A stretch of DNA of 64,000 bases from Canna indica (Eukaryota > Streptophyta > Magnoliopsida > Zingiberales > Cannaceae). The position numbers were made by a program, and so were the translations under genes. The stretch's first letter is position 1. Each line of letters opens with the position of its first letter. The notes beneath the pieces were generated by a model, which was given only the letters and a program-made list of their open reading frames with translations, made no database searches and was not told where the DNA came from. This document shows, in pieces, positions 14,101-24,552 of this stretch. The DNA lies in the NCBI GenBank assembly GCA_034359265.1, contig CP136893.1, forward strand, positions 26,420,001-26,484,000, in the 5' to 3' direction.

Positions 14101-17100
14101 GAGGCTGCTGCTCATTATCGTTCAAGGATCTGGTATCTGTAAACTTTTGACAAGCTTTGAACAGTGAAATCCATTTCTCTTTTTTACCACTCCATTTATT
14201 CAACTAAACTTGTTTTCGGAAGGATTAACGGAATTCTAACTAATCATATTTCTCTCTTCAGTATTCACAGGCAAATTCAAGGGAAGAAAAGCGAAATCTA
14301 TTTCTTATTCTGTTCGATTATGTTGTACATCAAATAAATGAAGTATGCTTGGTTAGCGGAGCTTCTGTGTATGCCTATGATGATATTCAACCTCTTGTGA
14401 CCATGCTTATGCTTGCTAATGCACCTGAAGCTTTCTATATTGCAGTTAAGCATGGCATGGAAGGCATTGGAGAGATCTTGAAAAGATCCATCTCCACAGC
14501 CTTGTTGAGATCAACAAACTATGAGCGCCAGAATATGGTAATATGCTTACTGTTTATGGTAGTATTCAAAACATTAGATAGTGGGAAAATATATCCTGCA
14601 AAATGTTGGTTAAGCATAAAATGAATTCTAAATCCAAAGCTGATACAACACTGATTTACTCAAAGATCTGGTTCTTGGAGCCTGTTGCCTTTGGTCATGT
14701 TCTAGTACTCTACTCTATCTGTAGGTGCCTATTGTTTTTATGTTTGAGGCTTTGAGGCCTAACTTATTTGCCATTATTCCTATAATAAATTTTGGAATTT
14801 GGTTAAGTCATGGTCTTACCATGAGTATATTAGCTGCCTTTTGGGTCCTAAATTATGCATTTTCCTTCTAGGTGAAGCTTGACAATTCCATTTTTCAGTG
14901 GTTTTACAGAAAATGTTGGATAATCATGATTCATTTAATTATTGAAACTTACCAGTCTGTTTTTTTTGTAGCTTCTGGATAAAATCATGAGAAAGCTTGA
15001 TGGAACTATAAGTATGTTCACAAGGTTGGATACTGAGTTTTCATTTATGATCCGGCTTACAAAGACATGCAAATCTTTGATGAGCATTAAAGATGTCCTT
15101 GGAAAAACTGATATTGGTGAAAAAGCTAAAGTTTCATGGATTACGTTGCACTCACTTCTTCACTCAGACAGATCTTCTTATCGTCATCATGGATACATTT
15201 GGCTTGTTGAATTGCTTGTTTTAGAAGTCAGTGAGAGTAGAAATGGTAGTATATTGTCAAATATTAAGAACCTTCAAGAGCAAATTTCTGTAGCTGGTAA
15301 TCAAGATTCAGCTTATTCAGAAGTTCCACTAGCCATTTGTATTTTGTGTGGGCTTTTGAAGTCAAAACACAACTTTGTTAGATGGGGCTTCCTTTTTGTT
15401 TTGGAGAAACTTCTCACACGCTGCAAACTATTACTCGATGAAACTGAGCTGCAAGATACAAATGATGGAAACAGTTCCAGCAATCATAATGAAAATTGTT
15501 TGGTCAAGGCAAATGCAGTCATAGACATAATGAGTAGTGCTTTATCATTGGTGGTTCAGATAAATGAGCGTGATTACATTAACATTCTAAAGGTAACTTT
15601 GATCTATATAAGATGTGTTTATAGCTTTTGCATTTTGTTACATTTTAAAGATTGATTCAGTGCCTCCTGTCTGCCTATCTAGAGGATTAATTTTATCTTC
15701 ATACAATCATACTGCCTTCCCTTCTGGTTGGTTGTTGGAACTTATGAAGATGGACATCTAGACTTGACAACTTCAATCTAGTTTTGCAGTCACCAGTCCT
15801 GAAATGTTTCTCTATCTTCATGAAATAAGCAAACAGCATTTGATGTTGATTTCTGTTGATTTCGTAATTTGTAATATCAAGAAATTCCCAACCGATGAAT
15901 AACCTAGAACTTGGTTGCTTACCCTTTAGCACTTAGTACAATTTGTATGCTAGATCTTCCTTTTCCCTACGAAATTCTAACCATCCAATTTCTTTTCTTT
16001 CCCAAAATGTATTGATCATGAATGTATACATTTATGTTCCATTCTTATTTCAAATTGATTGTGACATTTGCAGATGTGTGATATGCTGTTTGCTCAATTG
16101 TGTCTGAGGCTTCACTCTGCCACTACAGTTCCTTTTGTTGATTTCAATGATCTCAGTCATCTTTTTGGCTGCACAACTGAAAGTCATGAAGGTGACTTAG
16201 AAACTCATGTTTCATCAGAAGGATTAAAACCTAACCAACTAAGAGATGAGCTGTCACAGACAGTTAACACTCTTCGTAGTACTGATCCAACCACCATAAC
16301 CTGTGAAACATCATCCATGGCAGCATTGCTTCTCCGAGGACGTGCAATTGCTCCTATGCAGCTAGTAGCCCGTGTTCCAGCATCATTGTTCTATTGGCCA
16401 TTGATACAACTTGCTGGGGCAGCGACAGATGATATTGCATTAGGTGTTGCTGTTGGCAGTAAAGGAAGAGGGAATCTACCAGGAGCTACATCAGACATAC
16501 GAGCCACCCTCCTACTACTGTTAATTGGTAAATGCACTGCTGATCCAGGTGCACTTGTAGAGATTGAAGGAAAAGAATTTTTCAGGTATGCTTTTGTCTT
16601 TTCACGATGAATGCATAGATTAAAATCTTGTAACGTACTGGGCGGTATGCTTGGTATCTATTGATTTTTCAAAAAACCTCTACCAATACAAGTAGAGTTC
16701 GGTACTGGAATCTAGCAGTTGTACAGCTTGGTACAGTCTCTATATCGTAGCCAGGCTTTGGGCAGCACATGCCCAAGGAATAGTTTTCTACCGGTTTGGC
16801 AATTTTTGTACCGGCTCCAAACGGCTCTTTGAGCCATACTGCTTGGTACATGCTCCCAATGACTAGTTCTTCAGCCGTTGGGCATTTATTGTACCAGCTC
16901 CAAAGGCCATTTGAGCCGTTGGGTTGGTTTTTTATGGTTTTGGGGCTATATATAAAACCCACAAATCCTCTCATTTACCCCTCATGCACACTCTGACCCT
17001 CTTACATTCTCAAATCTCTCATTCTCTTTCAAACGTCTCTCTTTTTTTTTTCACTTAGTCGTGGGCTTTGAAAACCTATGAAATCAACCTTAGTCATGTT

Positions 17101-17968
17101 GGGCCCATCGAGATGCTTACTTTCATTGACGGGCGTCAACTCTTTTGCATTTTAGGTATAAATTTGTATCTTCTTTTTCATTGTAATTTGAAGATTAAAA
17201 TCATCTTTTTAATGTATTGGACCATGATTGAGAAGTTTATGTGTTTTTTCATCATCTATTGGTAGGTTATTAGTGGGTTATGTGTGATTTTTCATTATAC
17301 CAATGATAACATTATTTGTAGCTTAAAATTATTACTTTGGAACTTAAATTGAAAAAAAAACCCAAAAAATCCAGTACAGGTACGGGTCAGTTTGTATCGG
17401 CCTGTACTGTATGCTGGTATGGTACCGATATGTGTGGGTATGGTACTGGTACAGTACTGATTAGTTGCTTAGTTCTGCACCGGTATGAGATTTTGATGTA
17501 GACTGACTATTTTATATTGTTGATGATATGACTTTGAAACCTTTACAGAGGACTCTTAGATGATATGGACTCCAGAGTAGCATATTACTCTGCTGCTTTT
17601 CTTTTAAAGGTATAGCAAAATATTTTGATTGAGTTCTTCACCATTCGTTTGGTACTTGTATTTCACATTATTAAAACTTTAAAATTGAATCACAGCGAAT
17701 GATGACAGAAGAACCTGAAATCTATCAACGAATGCTTCAGAGCCTCATTTTTAAGGCACAGCAGGTAGGCATTTGCTACTTTTTGCTTTCAGGCCTGCAT
17801 TAATGTCAAAAGACATGCATATTTTCCTATAGTTGAGTAAGAACACATGGGCTAACGTGTTATTGTGCTTCTATTTGATAGAGCAACAATGAAAAACTTT
17901 TGGAGAATCCTTACCTACAAATGCGTGGGATACTGCAGCTGTCAAATGATCTTGGAACCATGTTATAA
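1016..17968 (+). CDS. conserved plant ARM/helical-repeat-like protein of unknown function (5' partial, 15 exons visible)
   Basis: Exons: 1016-1066, 1191-1724, 1827-2081, 2574-2639, 3963-4139, 5752-5803, 5877-6161, 6842-6952, 7289-7480, 14262-14537, 14972-15592, 16074-16585, 17549-17609, 17696-17764, 17882-17968. All junction phases agree, giving 1115 residues plus a TAA stop. The first visible residues read SPAVLPRCVGFLKFYLLRY, so an N-terminal exon is missing upstream. Diagnostic blocks are GPHQVW, HPRVRPLFQYRHYS, NLGVHAQLLEP, ARVPASLFYWPLIQLAG, GSKGRGNLPGATSDIR and a C-terminus MRGILQLSNDLGTML. From memory these match the roughly 1.2-kresidue single-copy land-plant family represented by Arabidopsis At3g12590, an uncharacterised protein predicted to fold as alpha-solenoid. 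The reading frame is intact. Introns 9 (6.8 kb) and 12 are inflated by hAT elements. One intron uses a GC donor. Biochemical role is unknown. Confidence 0.92.
2082..2573 (+). other. GC-AG intron in the ARM-like gene
   Basis: Joining the Gln-Val-Trp end of exon 3 to Ala-Asn-Val-Pro-Val of exon 4 in frame requires the donor tttg|gcatgt (GC at 2082-2083) and the acceptor cttcag (AG at 2572-2573). The nearest GT donor (gcat|gtcc) would put a stop codon at the junction. GC-AG introns are about 1% of plant introns. Confidence 0.7.
2640..6841 (+). other. introns 4 to 7 of the ARM-like gene
   Basis: Long AT-rich introns at 2640-3962, 4140-5751 and 6162-6841 separate short exons. I see no recognisable transposon protein, RNA gene or repeat array in them. 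6530-6660 is a low-complexity TA-rich patch. Confidence 0.6.
7745..7752. repeat. left target-site duplication of the intronic hAT element
   Basis: atggtacc immediately precedes the terminal repeat catagtttaaaaattcg. The same eight bases follow the element's other end at 11660-11667. An 8-bp duplication is the hAT superfamily signature. Confidence 0.88.
7780..8080. repeat. subterminal ggtat/ataccgcc repeats of the hAT element
   Basis: Many short copies of accgcccggtat, cggtatgg and their complements occur in head-to-head and tail-to-tail order, for example near 7840-7935 and 8015-8070. Such subterminal clusters are the usual binding sites for the BED finger of hAT transposases. Binding here is inference. 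Confidence 0.7.
8134..8230 (+). promoter_or_regulatory. putative core promoter and 5' leader of the hAT transposase gene
   Basis: A TATA-like ctatgtaaag at 8134-8143 is followed by a pyrimidine-rich leader (repeated ctctcaatct) before the first coding sequence. Related sequence with a better TATA box recurs in the other two elements (ctatataaag near 12264, ctatatataaaa near 16945). This supports a conserved promoter module. Confidence 0.5.
8268..11393 (+). pseudogene. hAT transposase (BED finger, DUF659, dimerisation domain), broken
   Basis: Segments appear in order but in changing frames. A BED-type finger comes first (CLNCDMISRGGGITRLKQH, 8319-8375). A linker follows (8775-9100). The DUF659 catalytic core is at 9175-9560, with CDSWTGPTRMSIINFL, VVIDK and WTPCAAHYVDLMMKDIG. 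Mid-domain pieces follow at 9690-10340. The C-terminal hAT dimerisation domain is at 10441-10720 (WWLQFE, NRLLYARFEKLVYVHYN). An acidic tail with an Asp run ends at 11393. The upstream ATG at 8273 is out of frame with the finger. Further breaks are a TGA at 8619-8621, a stop after PYEI near 9100, and one after VVIDK near 9386. It cannot make a full transposase as it stands. Confidence 0.88.
11073..11110 (+). repeat. (gat)n microsatellite in the transposase tail
   Basis: About a dozen gat repeats encode an Asp run in the acidic tail of the hAT protein. Confidence 0.9.
11660..11667. repeat. right target-site duplication of the intronic hAT element
   Basis: atggtacc, identical to 7745-7752, directly follows the terminal catg of the element. 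Confidence 0.88.
11859..12912 (+). mobile_element. second, non-autonomous hAT element of the same family
   Basis: It begins catggtttaaaaaaccgccc and ends …gagattttaaaccatg. The flanks gggtataa (11851-11858) and gggtatag (12913-12920) match at 7 of 8 bases, as expected for an aged 8-bp target duplication. It keeps the ggtat/ataccg subterminal clusters (about 11870-12210), the promoter module with ctatataaag, and the 3' end sequence of the 3.9-kb element (12710-12912 resembles 11566-11659). The transposase body is gone, and a long inverted repeat sits in its place. Confidence 0.85.
12288..12708. repeat. GC-rich long inverted repeat nested in the second hAT element
   Basis: Two arms, about 12288-12450 and 12505-12708, are near-perfect inverse copies. 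They share attagggtttttcac, acattagaattaat, agggcgacaca, cccttgaccc and gtagcgcaacat in mirrored order. The loop (about 12450-12504) is short and contains a second gtagtgcaacataagac copy. No clear target duplication flanks it. It could be a fold-back/MITE insertion or a rearranged internal segment. Transcribed RNA would form a very long hairpin. Confidence 0.85.
12913..14261 (+). other. remaining part of intron 9
   Basis: AT-rich sequence with no recognisable coding segment or transposon protein, ending at the acceptor ctctcttcag before exon 10. Confidence 0.55.
16614..17504 (+). mobile_element. third, degraded hAT relative in intron 12
   Basis: The left end catagattaaaatcttgtaa and right end …ggtatgagattttgatgta are imperfect inverse copies. 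They resemble the ends of the 3.9-kb element. Inside are ggtac/ggtat subterminal motifs and the family promoter module (gagccgttgggttgg, then ctatatataaaa, then a ctctca-rich leader). No coding sequence remains and no clean target duplication was found, so the exact ends are uncertain by several bases. Confidence 0.7.
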
Positions 17969-19558
17969 GATTATAATTTTATAAAGTTGTATAATTTTCT
18001 TTGAAAGTGAAGGCCAAATGGGATCTGATGCCCACTACTATTTTGGTGTTGCTAGAAGATGCAACAGCAGACCATCTGGACCAAAATTTTCTCTGCTCCA
18101 GTACAAGGTGATTACATTTTTCTTTGAATTTAACTTCTTCCATGAGATTTCAAATTTTTAACGATTTCTGGGAATGCTCATTGGTCGTCTGAAATTTAGG
18201 TGCAAACCTGGTGGTATCAATTCCTTTCTATCTGCTTGTTTGATTGCAATATCTTGCCATTGTAATATAAAAAACTAAGCTGACCAAGCATTACTCAACC
18301 TGTTTCTGTTGAAGCTTTTATCAAAATAGATAATTATCCTTTTCTTGCAGCCTATTTATGTTATCATCCTTTTAGCACATGGAATTGTAGTTTTTAATGG
18401 TTTGTTTGTCTTGGCAGGTCTTTCATCAGTTGTATATTAGCATTTTTCCAGATAAATGTTGAAGCAAGCGTATATAGAAATTAAGACACTTCATTCCTTG
18501 ATTGATCTTGATTATTTTCTGCTGCCACTCAGATAAGGAAAGGCAAGTTTTTTTCCTTCAATATACCGATGTCAACTCCCTCATCAAATCCCTTGGAGTT
18601 CATCTATCCAGAGAACTGAAGAACTACTACCACTTCTTTCACAGACGCAGTTCATAATTTGTTTGGTTGCAGATAATGTCACCTGCACTTGAGGATGGGC
18701 TTTCCCTATGAGAATCAGTAATTTTTTTTATGGCGTCAAATTTTGCAATTTTGCTGTTTTACCGAGGCTTATGCAGTTTTTTTAGGAGGTATCCTCGTCT
18801 AATAATGAATTTTGTCTAGTCTACTTTAAAGGCAGTTCTTAGCTAACTAGGCTATTTTCTTGTATAATATCAAACTTTAAAGTGGATATCATCACCTTTC
18901 CTAACTGGATTAGTGTAGACTTTGAGGCAGCTTTCTTCCTTTTCTCTCCCTCTCATTTTCTGTTTCCAATTTGTAAATCTCTTACCTGTGTAATGCAATT
19001 TTGTTTGATAGGCAACTCTTCTTAGCTCAATTGATTTAGTATTTGCTGTGTGATTCGTCATTGTACAACTTCCTATAAGAAAATTTAACTTTGTATTTGT
19101 TGAACTTTGAGGACCTTAAACGTGCTTTTAATTATTAACATGAGTGTTGGTAACAGTTTTGGTAACAGACTTGCAGATCTTGTGGCCATCTACAATTATA
19201 CTACAGCAAAAGTAAATCTCAGTTTCAGCTGCTACGTTTATGATCCCAAATTCACAGTTTCAGTTTTATATTTACATATAGAATAGGGAAACAAGATTAA
19301 TTTAGTAAAACTTAGTTTGAAAATTCTAAGCGGGGTGATTAGGTGCTGGAGTAGGCATTGGTGGCGAACAACTATAAATAATTGTGTTAGTATTATTTTT
19401 TTTGTGTATTTATTATTTATCTTCATTACTCATTTTCGTATTTAGTCGTATAATTATGAATTGCTTAAATAATTTAAGAAATGACTAAAATTAAATTTAT
19501 GCTAATTGATTAGTTAACACACTATTCATCCTCCTGTAGTATGATCATTTCACCCAAC
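17969..19558 (+). other. 3' untranslated and downstream region of the ARM-like gene
   Basis: No coding similarity after the TAA at 17966-17968. The first several hundred bases are presumably 3' UTR. I saw no canonical aataaa signal to fix its end. Confidence 0.5.
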
Positions 19559-20578
19559 AATGGATACAAAAATGATTCTATTGTTTAATAGTGTTGATGG
19601 ATGAATATCAGAGCTAACATGGCTAATGACGGGACTAATGAGCTAACATGGCTAATGACGGGACTAATGACTTGGACACATGACACACATGCAAATTAAG
19701 ACTTGTCACGTCAGTAAAGGGATCTCATCACTAATATTAATGGTACTAAAATACTTTTGACGTTTTCACCCGGGTACTAAAATACCCTTGACACTTTCAC
19801 TAGCATACTAAAATGGCCTTATAATTTATTTCAAAGCTAAAATGCTCCTGAAGTTATAAAAAATGGGACAAAAATACCCTTAATCCCCTTGAATGTCCAT
19901 TGCAAAGTACTCATCTTCCCATAGCTCTAAAACACCCCTAATTGCCTTGAATCTTTGACTGGTCTAAATCCAAGCATGATCCTATCTCATAGTTGTCATG
20001 ATTTTCAAGTGAGATGTAATTTTTGTTTAATTTTTAGTTTTTTTATTACGTTGATTTGCTCTGAATCTTGGGTGATTATTTTGTTGTGAAAATGACAGAA
20101 TTGCAACAAAAATATAGTTGTAAAATTGTAACAAAATTGTAAAAAATGTAGCAAAATAAATGAGAAGTTGCACCAAAAATTTGATAGCGAAATAAAAAAA
20201 CTCAATTATGCAATGACACTATAAAAAATTAATAATTTTTTTTTGAGTTGTGAAATCAAAAGTAGTAATATCCGTATGCTATTTTGAGCTCTAGAATGAT
20301 GAAATTGCAGTAGATATTCAAGGTGATTATGAATATTTTTGTATTATTTTTAATAACTTGAGGAGCATTTTAACTTTGAAATAAATGATAGAGATATTTT
20401 AGTACCCTGGTGAAAATATCAAGAGCATTTTAATACCTTTAATATTATTGTTGGGACCCCTTGTTGACATGGTAAGTCTTGGTATGCATATGCCCCACGT
20501 GTCTAAGTCATCAGCCACATCAACTATGTTATCTCTTCATTAACACCATTAACCAATATGATCATTTTTGTATCCATT
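19559..20578. mobile_element. fold-back (long terminal inverted repeat) element
   Basis: The left arm from aatggatacaaaaatgatt (19559) is mirrored by the right arm ending aatgatcatttttgtatccatt-like sequence at 20578. The arms are about 300 bp each. Shared blocks include gtactaaaata, ttcaccgggtac-like and aaatgctcctgaag. The left arm holds an extra direct repeat (gctaacatggctaatgacgg twice, about 19613-19660). There is no coding sequence. The structure suits a Mutator-like or fold-back non-autonomous element, but a target duplication was not evident. Confidence 0.8.
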
Positions 20579-20958
20579 CTATTATATAAAAAATATTTTT
20601 TATCTCAAAAAAATATTAAAAATATTTTAGTACATATTAGAAAATATTAGGAGCATTTAGTACATTTTATTGAAACCCAAGACCCGATTTAATTATGGTC
20701 AGATTTAATAAAACTAAATTCGACCCATTCTGATTAATCAACTCGACCTAATTACCTAACCCAAGTCAGCCCAATTCATTGAGTCGCCGCTACTTCTAGG
20801 AACACCTACATTAGTAATAGATAGGTAAATCCTCCTCCCTCTCTCTCCTTTTCTTGTATTCCTATTTTAATGAATCTTTGAAATGATAGCATGGGACTAT
20901 GGTTCCATTTTTATTCAAAAAAATTATCAAGACTCCTATTAAATCGATAACATAGTGA

Positions 20959-21643
20959 TAGGGGTGAGGGAATTTTTTTTTTTTTTTTTGATTAATTGAA
21001 AAACCGGTCTGAAATTGAATCGATTTTTTCGATTAACCGAAGCGATTTTTCTGATTTTGGTTTTTATTTTTAAAAAATTAATTTTCGATTTCGATTTCGA
21101 TTTCGGTCCGAGAGGTAAAAAGTTCACCAATTTTGATTAATCGATTGGTTCGATATAATTTATTAATTTTTAATTATATATATAAAATAATAATTTATAA
21201 AATATATATATAATATATATTATAAAAAATAAAAAATATATTAAAATTTTATAAAAAAATATAAAAATATAAAATATATAAAATATATAAAATATATTAA
21301 AAAATATAAAAATTAAAATTAAAATATTATTTTATATAGAACATTATCTTTGGTTGAAATGATTTCAATTTTTTTTTCTCAATGAAAATTTGATATTTAT
21401 TTAATTTTTTTATTATGATTTATATAATATTAGTATATTTGTAAGTTAAAATTTTTTATTGATTAATCAAAAATTATTGATTAACCGAATCAAAAAAATT
21501 GAAAAAACCAAAATCGAAATAATAATTAATTGAAGTTAATGAATCCATTTTATGATTAATAATTTTGAAAAATTGAAATTAATAATTTTTTTTTTTTTTT
21601 TTTTTTTTGGCTAATGAATCGATTAATGATCCATGCTCACCCC
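20959..21643. mobile_element. AT-rich hAT-type MITE
   Basis: It starts taggggtgag and ends ctcacccc. Flanks catagtga (20951-20958) and gctagtga (21644-21651) fit a slightly mutated 8-bp target duplication. The interior is long A/T runs plus mirrored gattaatcgat/ttaaccgaatc motifs. A second member with matching ends lies at 23595-24243. Confidence 0.75.
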
Positions 21644-22194
21644 GCTAGTGAGCTGACATCACCACTTTTGAATTTTTATAATATATTAAAATAATTTATC
21701 TGTCACATCACTAATGGACCTAAAATACAAGGTTATTAAACACTTCCTCAAGCATATTGACATATTGTTGACCATTGACCAGCACAAGAAGCAGTGGTAG
21801 CAGAAAATATCGGTGTTCAGAACCAAGGACAACGTCAAAATTCACAGCCGTCTATGATACAAATAATGTAAATAAAAATAATTGAATACAAATAAAATAA
21901 CTCTTTAAGATCAAGATATATTAAGCTAATAAATCTAAATCAAAACTTTCCTCCACAGTTCACAATCCATATTCGCCTCAAAATACTTGAAAGACTGCTT
22001 TAATGGGCCAGAAATTTTACCAATTTGATAACAGAAACAAAGATCAATCACCATAATCGAGCCAATCTTCATTGACGGAATTTTTTTATCAGTTTACACT
22101 TCAAAGCCGAAAGAGGCGTCTTCCTTGTCATCACCGATCATAGAAACTGAAATCCAGAAAATTAATCCTTGGATTAATACAAATGTCTTAAGAG

Positions 22195-22605
22195 CTAGTG
22201 AACTTTGTGACGGCTGCCCTCGGAGACGGCGTGCTTGGCAAGCTCTCCGGGGAGGACGAGGCAGACGGAGGTTTGGATCTCGCGGGAGGTGATGGTGGGC
22301 TTCTTGTTGTATCGGGCGAGGCAGGAGGACTCCTGCGCCAGCTTCTCGAAGATGTCGTTGATGAAGGAGTTCATTATCGACATGGCCTTGCTCGAGATGC
22401 CGATATCGGGGTGGACCTGCTTGAGAACCTTGAAGATGTAGATCTTGTAGGTCTCAGTCCCCTTCTTCGCCTTCTTCTTCTTCTTGTCGACGCCGTCGAC
22501 TTTGGCGGCGGGGCGCTTCTCACCCTTGGGCTTCTTTTCCTTGTCATCGGCGACAGCGGCGAAAGGCTTCTTCTCCGCCGGCTTCTTCTCGGCCTTGGGC
22601 GCCAT
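22195..22605 (-). pseudogene. histone H2B copy with frameshifted C-terminus
   Basis: ATG at 22605 opens a 136-residue frame. It has a Lys/Pro/Ala-rich tail ([14 protein letters not shown]) and the H2B histone fold ([47 protein letters not shown]). Compared with the copy at 53456-53878, five bases are missing near 22214. The last residues change to SRHKVH, so the C-terminal lysine that plants mono-ubiquitinate in the AVTKFTSS context is lost. Two core Arg codons have become Cys ([16 protein letters not shown]) through C-to-T changes at CpG. A Mutator-like element sits just upstream of the TATA box. It may still be transcribed, but the changes look like decay of a silent, methylated copy. Confidence 0.85.
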
Positions 22606-22696
22606 CGCAATGTAAGACTTGGGGGAGGAGAGTGAGATTTGTTCTTTTGTTTGGGGCGGCGGTGACTCGGTGAGAGATTCAATGCAGCTGGTTTCG

Positions 22697-22704
22697 TATT
22701 TAAA
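22697..22704 (-). promoter_or_regulatory. TATA box of the upstream H2B copy
   Basis: tatttaaa on the + strand (tttaaata on the coding strand), about 95 bp upstream of the ATG. The same position and context occur in the intact copy. Confidence 0.6.
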
Positions 22705-22728
22705 GAAAGAGTTGCTGTGTTTTTATTT

Positions 22729-23461
22729 GGGAGAAGTGCAAGATTTCCGTCCTATAAATTTTCAATTTTTTGGATTTTGATCATGTAAATTTCATTTTGA
22801 TAGTTTCGTTTCTATAAGTTTGCTCTGTATTACATATTTGGTCTTATCTGTGACGGTCCGTTAACTCTCCGTCAATGTGGACTAACGCCGTTCATACACG
22901 TTGACATATTTGGTCCTATAAGTTTCGTTTCGAAATTTTTAGTTCTATATGTTTGCCCTGTAGAATAAACGACGTTATGTCCATATTGACGGAGTTAATG
23001 GACCGTTATGAATATGATCAAATCTATATTACGAATCAAACTTATATATGTTACGGAGCAAATCTATCTGGTACGTCGTATAGATTTGGTCCTATCCACG
23101 ACGGTCTATTAACGCCGTCAACATGGACATAACGTCATTTATTTTTTCATGGACGGGGGAGTTAATGGACCGTCACAAATAGTACTAAATCTGTGCTACA
23201 AGACAAACATATAGGACCAAATCTGTTCTACGGGGCAAACATATAGGACTGAAAATTTCAGAATGAAACTTATATGACCAAATATATCAACATGTATGAA
23301 CGACGTTAGTTCATATTGACGGAGAGTTAACGGACCGTCACGGATAGGACTAAATCTGTACTACATAGCAAACTTATAGGACCGAAAATATCAAAATGAA
23401 ATTTATAGGATCAAAGTCCAAAAAATTAAAAACTTATGAGACCAAATATACACTTCTCCCA
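22729..23461. mobile_element. Mutator-like fold-back element inserted in the H2B promoter
   Basis: The ends gggagaagtg and cacttctccc are inverse copies, and similarity continues through arms of more than 200 bp (gacggtccgttaactctccg, gttcatac, ctatatgtttgcc). The 9-bp sequence tttttattt flanks both ends (22720-22728 and 23462-23470), the size typical of Mutator superfamily insertions. There is no coding capacity. It is absent from the corresponding place in the other H2B copy, so it arrived after the duplication or was lost there. Confidence 0.85.
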
Positions 23462-23594
23462 TTTTTATTTGAAGATGGAGGGAAGTGTTGGATTGATGTT
23501 CGCGTCGATGGCGCTCTACGGATCTAACGGCTGTAGTGAACCCTGGAATAAGTTATGTTCCACTTTTGTTATGCTCTACCGATCTTATTTTAGT

Positions 23595-23757
23595 TAGGGG
23601 TAAGCAGAATTATCCGATTCATCAAAATCGATTGAATCGAAATTGATCGAATCAAAACCGAATTAATTTTGGTTCGGTTTTCGATTAAATAAAATTTTGA
23701 ATTTTGATTTAGTTCGATAAATTAACCCACGGTTCGGTTAATTTACTGAATTAACTG

Positions 23758-23844
<87 letters not shown>

Positions 23845-24243
23845 TATATTAGTATCATTTTGGTGGTTAAATACAATTTTAAGTCTTCTGCCCATCTAGG
23901 TTCTAATCCCAGTGCATGTGTAATATTATTTATTTTATATTTGACAATATATATAATATGTGTTAGATAGAAATAAATTGATAATAGAGTTTGCTAAGAT
24001 GATTAGAGGGATATGAAATTAGAGTTTGGTTGTCTACTTTTTTGGGTTTGATTCTTAGCAAATATATATTTTTAATCTTTTCGGTTAATTTGGTAAATTA
24101 ACCGAGCCAAAAATTTGGTTAACCGAACCGAATTAACCAATATTTTTTATTCGATAAACGGTTAAAAGATTTCTTTTAGTTTGGTTCGGTTAATCGATGA
24201 TTCGGCTTGATTATTAACCGAATCGAATCGATGCTCACCCCTA
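23595..24243. mobile_element. AT-rich hAT-type MITE, second member
   Basis: It begins taggggtaagc and ends gctcacccta-like (gctcacccc then ta). Flanks attttagt and attttggg agree at 6 of 8 bases. Mirrored ttaaccgaac/gttcggttaa motifs lie at both sides and an (at)n tract is in the middle. It shares its ends with 20959-21643. Confidence 0.75.
23761..23842. repeat. (at)n microsatellite
   Basis: An uninterrupted run of about 41 at units inside the MITE. Confidence 0.95.
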
Positions 24244-24249
24244 ATTTTG

Positions 24250-24370
24250 GGGTATATGGGCTGTGTTGGCCCAACTTGAAGTCGGCACATACTTGGCTCA
24301 ACTCACATGCCAAACTCAGGCCTAATAACGGCCCAATTTTATTAGTTTTTTAATAAATTATTTAAAATAC
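24250..24370. repeat. GC-rich hAT end remnant next to the upstream H2B block
   Basis: tgggctgtgttggccc…, gaagtcggc, ttggctcaact and gttttttaataaattatttaa recur in order at 53998-54110 beside the other H2B copy. Similar gggcc/cgggc-rich sequence appears at 31330-31580 and 40886-41410. This is typical of ends of Ac-like hAT elements. Confidence 0.6.
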
Positions 24371-24552
24371 AAAATTAAATATTTATTTATTATTTTAATT
24401 ATTATAGTATTTATTTAATAACATTTAAAAAAATATATTTTAATTGTCTCACTAAAACCTTTCAAGAGAAAGAGGAGAAAATCGTCGTGAAGGAAAAAGA
24501 GTACATTGAGCACTTATAGTTTAAGAGGAAAAACTTAGTTATAGTAAACCCA

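Larger units (their letters stand above)
21735..22728. repeat. upstream copy of a duplicated H2B block
   Basis: From cacttcctcaagcatatt through the H2B gene and its TATA region, this block is strongly similar to 53034-53998. The two copies are in the same orientation about 31 kb apart. A GC-rich hAT remnant follows both copies (24250-24370 and 53998-54110), so the duplication includes more than the gene. Confidence 0.85.

Noticed and set aside
22198..22635. long + strand frames across the H2B copy
   Set aside because: Antisense shadows of a GC-rich histone gene. The same occurs at 53330-53905.
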